DNA of 7,886 bases from Candidatus Falkowiibacteriota bacterium (GTDB lineage: Bacteria > Patescibacteriota > Patescibacteriia > Patescibacteriales > UBA12465): contig CAIZYV010000081.1 of the NCBI GenBank assembly GCA_903937325.1, forward strand, positions 1 through 7,886. Reading direction: 5' to 3'. Under the pieces are notes generated by a model. It ran no database searches. It was not told where the DNA came from and worked only from the letters and a program-made list of their open reading frames with translations. The position numbers and the translations under genes are program-made. This document shows, in pieces, positions 5,510-7,886 of this stretch (position 1 is the stretch's first letter; each line of letters starts with the position of its first letter).

Positions 5510-5525
5510 TATTTTGATTAAGCAG

Positions 5526-5553
5526 AAACCGCTCCTTCACAGGGGCGGTTTTT
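5526..5553 (+). terminator. Intrinsic terminator of the rpsF-efp operon
   Basis: AAACCGCTCC (5526-5535) and GGGGCGGTTT (5542-5551) form a ten-pair stem with one G-U pair and the loop TTCACA, and the 3' arm runs into five T. It separates the ribosomal operon from the promoter at 5570-5597. Confidence 0.9.
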
Positions 5554-5569
5554 GAGCCAATAAACCTAA

Positions 5570-5597
5570 TCGACAGGCGGGATATTCGTGCTATAAT
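5570..5597 (+). promoter_or_regulatory. Promoter of the ligase-rluB-tRNA operon
   Basis: TCGACA (5570-5575, five of six to consensus) is followed after 16 bases by a perfect TATAAT (5592-5597) with extended -10 TG at 5589-5590. The predicted start near 5604 lies about two bases before the ATG at 5606, so the message should be leaderless or nearly so. No Shine-Dalgarno could fit. Confidence 0.75.
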
Positions 5598-5605
5598 CAA
5601 AATAT

Positions 5606-6976
5606 ATGGAAATATTAACCATTGCCAGCCTAATCTTATTTACTATTATCGCCATCCTCCGACTGGATTGGGCTCTTTTCTTAACTTTAGCTGCCCTCCC
5701 AGCCTATCTTCTACGCTTCAATCTCGGGCCAATCCCCATGACTACGCTAGAAGCGATGATTCTTATTATCTTTGCCGTCTGGTTCTGCAGAGAAAAGCCG
5801 TGGCGTAGGTGGAAAAAAACTGACTGGAAAAATAGAAGGCAAAAATATCCTTATCACTGGGAGATTATTGGTATTTTAATCGCCGCTTGGACGGGCTTAG
5901 CCATCGCGGGTTTTGATAATGCCGCTCTAGGTATTTTAAAAGCTTATTTCTTGGAACCGATAATGCTATATATCGTCATTATCAACCACGGCCAAAGATC
6001 GAATAGAAAATTCATCTGGCCTTTAGCTTTTTCGGCAGCGATAATTAGTCTAGTTGCAATTTTTCAACAATTAACTGGTCTTTTTATCTTTAATGATTTT
6101 TGGGCTTTGGCTTCACAAAGACGAGTGACATCAGTCTTTGCTTATCCTAATGCCGTTGGCCTTTATCTCGCACCAATAATTCCCTTACTAGCTGCACTCT
6201 TCGCCTCTTACCCTCGCCGTAGTAATTTAATAACGGCCGGAAAAAAAATATTACTCCTTATAATTATTATATCCTCTTTAGCTGCCATCTTTTTCGCTAA
6301 ATCAGAAGGCGCTTTAATTGGCTTAGCAGGAGGAGTAATGATAACAGCTTTAATTTACAATCGACGTTCACGACAGATAGCGATAGGAGTAGCTGCTATT
6401 GGGTTCATCATTTTGGTATTATCGACACCGCTTTGGCAATACACTCAAAAAAAAGCGACACTGATGGATTTAAGCGGGCAAATACGCCGCCAACAATGGA
6501 AGGAAACTATGCAAATGCTGACAGATGGACATTTACTAAGCGGAGCCGGTTTAAGTAATTATCAAGAAGCCGTGAAAATATTCCACCAAGAAGGTATTTT
6601 TGTAAAAAATGATGATCCCGACTGGTATCGCCAAGTAGTGTGGAATAATGAATATAAGAAAAAAGTCTGGCAGCCAACAGAAATATATATGTACCCCCAC
6701 AATATATTCCTAAACTTTTGGACGGAGATTGGCTTATTTGGCGCCCTGCTCTTTAGCTGGTTAATAGGCCGCTATTTGTATGAAGCGATTAGACTACAGA
6801 AAAAAATGGAACACCGACCAAAAATGATCGTTCTCGGTTTAATCGCCGCTATGAGCACACTGCTTATCCATGGTTTAGTGGACGTACCTTATTTCAAAAA
6901 TGATCTAGCCATAATCTTCTGGCTGCTTATCGCTCTACTCGGAATAATAAAAATAAAACAAAGGAAAAATATATGA
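5606..6976 (+). CDS. O-antigen ligase/polymerase (WaaL/Wzy_C) family membrane protein
   Basis: A polytopic inner-membrane protein of 456 residues with about a dozen hydrophobic segments: roughly 4-20, 22-38, 46-61, 86-103, 115-127, 136-155, 177-200, 213-230, 232-250, 257-275, 372-391, 408-425 and 433-450. The Wzy_C-type features are the RRQQWKETMQML segment (294-305), HLLSGAGLSNYQ (309-320) and YPHNIFLNFWTEIGLFG (363-379), which flank a large extracytoplasmic loop (about 280-365). Proteins of this class join or polymerise undecaprenyl-linked glycans, or transfer glycans to lipid A-like or protein acceptors. In an organism that may lack lipopolysaccharide, a surface polysaccharide or protein O-glycan acceptor is more likely; that is inference. 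The HGLVDVPYFKND stretch (422-433) is familiar from homologues in candidate-phyla genomes. It overlaps the next gene by four bases (ATGA). Confidence 0.82.
   Translation: MEILTIASLILFTIIAILRLDWALFLTLAALPAYLLRFNLGPIPMTTLEAMILIIFAVWFCREKPWRRWKKTDWKNRRQKYPYHWEIIGILIAAWTGLAIAGFDNAALGILKAYFLEPIMLYIVIINHGQRSNRKFIWPLAFSAAIISLVAIFQQLTGLFIFNDFWALASQRRVTSVFAYPNAVGLYLAPIIPLLAALFASYPRRSNLITAGKKILLLIIIISSLAAIFFAKSEGALIGLAGGVMITALIYNRRSRQIAIGVAAIGFIILVLSTPLWQYTQKKATLMDLSGQIRRQQWKETMQMLTDGHLLSGAGLSNYQEAVKIFHQEGIFVKNDDPDWYRQVVWNNEYKKKVWQPTEIYMYPHNIFLNFWTEIGLFGALLFSWLIGRYLYEAIRLQKKMEHRPKMIVLGLIAAMSTLLIHGLVDVPYFKNDLAIIFWLLIALLGIIKIKQRKNI
6960..6965 (+). promoter_or_regulatory. Shine-Dalgarno site of the pseudouridine synthase gene
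   Basis: AAAGGA lies seven bases before the ATG at 6973, inside the end of the membrane-protein gene. It is the only clear Shine-Dalgarno in the window, and it supports this start for a gene reached by overlapping translation. Confidence 0.65.
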
Positions 6977-7683
6977 TATATCTGACTAAATATTTAGCCC
7001 AGGCTGGTGTGGCTAGTCGCCGCCAAGCAGAAGTTCTGATACGCAATGGGAAAGTTACAATTGACGGAGAACGCGCGCCTTTAGGCGTCATGGTCGAGGG
7101 CACAGAAGATATCCGTGTTCGCGGCCAAAAAGTTAATAGCCAAATGGCAGCCACTCGCTTGGTAATTGCCTTTAACAAACCAATAGGCTACACCTGTACT
7201 ACACGCAGCTTTATAAATGAAGAAAATATCTTTAGTTTGCTACCACCGCAATATAAGAATCTTATTATTGCCGGCCGTCTTGACAAAGACAGTCGCGGTT
7301 TGCTTTTATTAACTAATGACGGTGATTTAGCTAACCGCATTACTCATCCTCGCTACGGCCATGATAAAAAATATTTGGTGCGCTTTGCCGGTGAAGATCG
7401 GCTCGATCTTGATGAAAGAGCTTTATACGCCCGCGCTAAAGAAGGCATCCGCTCTGAAGACGGAGAAATATTAACCGCCAAAAGCATTCGACGTGAAGAA
7501 GACCGCTGGGCAGTAACTTTAGGTGAAGGCAAGAAAAGACATATTCGCCGCTTATTCGCCGGCATGGGGTTAAAGGTCTCAGACTTACAACGAGTCGGCA
7601 TTGGCACTTTAGGCTTAGGTGGTATTCCTCAGGGAAAATACCGTGTGCTTTCGGAAACTGATATCAAAAAAATAGTTAAATAG
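6973..7683 (+). CDS. RsuA/RluB-family rRNA pseudouridine synthase
   Basis: Converts a specific uridine in ribosomal RNA to pseudouridine. Its length of 236 is typical of the RsuA/RluB/RluE/RluF branch. An S4 RNA-binding domain occupies residues 1-47 (LTKYLAQAGVASRRQAEVLI, then GKVTIDGE). The catalytic domain begins at VIAFNKPIGYTCTT (64-77) and carries the catalytic motif GRLDKDSRGLLLLTNDG (101-117), with Asp104 as the nucleophile. It continues with KKYLVRF (132-138), GKKRHIRRLF (186-195) and LQRVGIGTLGLGGIPQGKYR (205-224). RluB (23S, large subunit) is the likeliest assignment by general resemblance, but RsuA (16S) cannot be excluded from sequence alone. The ATG overlaps the upstream TGA, and a tRNA-Ser gene begins four bases after the TAG stop. 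Confidence 0.93.
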   Translation: MIYLTKYLAQAGVASRRQAEVLIRNGKVTIDGERAPLGVMVEGTEDIRVRGQKVNSQMAATRLVIAFNKPIGYTCTTRSFINEENIFSLLPPQYKNLIIAGRLDKDSRGLLLLTNDGDLANRITHPRYGHDKKYLVRFAGEDRLDLDERALYARAKEGIRSEDGEILTAKSIRREEDRWAVTLGEGKKRHIRRLFAGMGLKVSDLQRVGIGTLGLGGIPQGKYRVLSETDIKKIVK

Positions 7684-7687
7684 ATAA

Positions 7688-7774
7688 GGAGAGGTGACTG
7701 AGTGGTTGAAAGTACCGCTCTCGAAAAGCGGCAAGGGTGAAAGCCCTTCGGGAGTTCGAATCTCCCCCTCTCCG
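7688..7774 (+). tRNA. tRNA-Ser (anticodon CGA)
   Basis: A complete class II tRNA of 87 bases. The acceptor stem GGAGAGG/CCTCTCC (7688-7694, 7767-7773) is perfect, with discriminator G at 7774. The D stem ACT/AGT, anticodon stem CCGCT/AGCGG (7715-7719, 7727-7731) and loop CTCGAAA place the anticodon CGA at 7722-7724, reading UCG. The long variable arm AAGGG/CCCTT (7733-7737, 7744-7748) is the serine hallmark, and the T arm GGGAG-TTCGAAT-CTCCC is canonical. CCA is not encoded and must be added. With no promoter in the four-base gap, it is probably cut from the upstream mRNA. Confidence 0.97.
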
Positions 7775-7786
7775 CACTTAAAATAC

Positions 7787-7815
7787 AAACACCCAAATGG
7801 GTGTTTTTGTTTTAA
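7787..7815 (+). terminator. Terminator after tRNA-Ser
   Basis: CACCC (7790-7794) and GGGTG (7799-7803) form a GC core around the loop AAAT, extended by A/T pairs on both sides and followed by a T-rich tract. It ends the ligase-rluB-tRNA transcript 13 bases after the tRNA. Confidence 0.88.
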
Positions 7816-7826
7816 TTTTATCTCAA

Positions 7827-7875
7827 GTTTATCCAGTTTTGTTATTATATAATAATAAAAAACATATAGATAAAC
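7827..7875. repeat. Nested AT-rich dyad at the right edge
   Basis: Three symmetric layers share one centre region: GTTTATC/GATAAAC (7827-7833, 7869-7875), GTTTT/AAAAC (7836-7840, 7859-7863) and the perfect 14-base palindrome TTATTATATAATAA (7842-7855), which includes a TATAAT (7848-7853). No good -35 lies 16-18 bases upstream. It may be an operator or promoter region for a gene beyond the window, or simply low-complexity AT DNA. Confidence 0.3.
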
Positions 7876-7886
7876 AACAAATACAA

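Noticed and set aside
4210..5525. TAAGCAG before ssb (4210-4216) and ATTAAGCAG on both sides of efp (4932-4940, 5517-5525)
   Set aside because: Nine-base repeats are expected by chance in AT-biased DNA of this length, and no mobile-element feature accompanies them.
4697..5569. The 13-base repeat CAATAAACCTAAT before rpsR and again before the ligase promoter
   Set aside because: About one such repeat is expected by chance given the AT bias; the second copy is not next to a start codon.
1..7886. Mobile element, prophage or defence system
   Set aside because: No transposase, integrase, terminal inverted repeats, target duplications or defence-type domains are visible; the genes are core or cell-surface functions.

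Overview
The window reads as a chromosomal piece of a small-genome bacterium, most likely a member of the Candidate Phyla Radiation (Candidatus Patescibacteria, Parcubacteria-like). This is an inference. It rests on compact gene packing, AT-rich intergenic DNA, mostly absent Shine-Dalgarno sequences, an rpsF-ssb-rpsR cluster followed by efp with no rplI (L9), a short S18 with Cys/His ligands, an S6 with a charged tail, and a WaaL/Wzy-type polytopic protein ending in a HGLVDVPYFKNDLA motif. The standard bacterial code fits: TAA, TGA and TAG all serve as stops and no gene is interrupted.

Layout. Bases 1-522 contain no protein gene. They hold a strong extended -10 promoter (57-85), an A-rich ATG-free stretch with several hairpins, and a long terminator-like hairpin ending in six T (363-434). 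Together these look like a gene for a roughly 340-nt structured RNA of unknown family. A separate promoter (463-491) then drives ychF (523-1587). A bidirectional terminator (1612-1643) separates ychF from a convergent two-gene minus-strand operon: a Trm11/TrmG10-like RNA methyltransferase (2222-3400) and a tightly coupled protein of unknown function (1654-2220).

Between 3400 and 3653 overlapping divergent promoters fire both ways. The rightward transcript has a leader of about 190 nt with alternative stems and an intrinsic terminator (3553-3588), which looks like an attenuator. It then runs through rpsF, ssb, rpsR and efp to a terminator at 5526-5553. These four genes combine the S6/S18 platform partners, single-stranded DNA-binding protein and elongation factor P.

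A last rightward unit starts at a near-consensus promoter (5570-5597), whose predicted start lies only about two bases before the ATG of an O-antigen ligase/polymerase-like membrane protein (5606-6976). It continues with a four-base overlap into an RsuA/RluB-family pseudouridine synthase (6973-7683) and then, four bases on, a tRNA-Ser(CGA) (7688-7774), ending at a terminator (7787-7815). The last 70 bases hold only an AT-rich nested dyad.

Most of the window is translation and RNA-modification housekeeping. The least explained parts are the orphan RNA-like unit at the left end, the rpsF leader, and the 188-residue partner of the methyltransferase.
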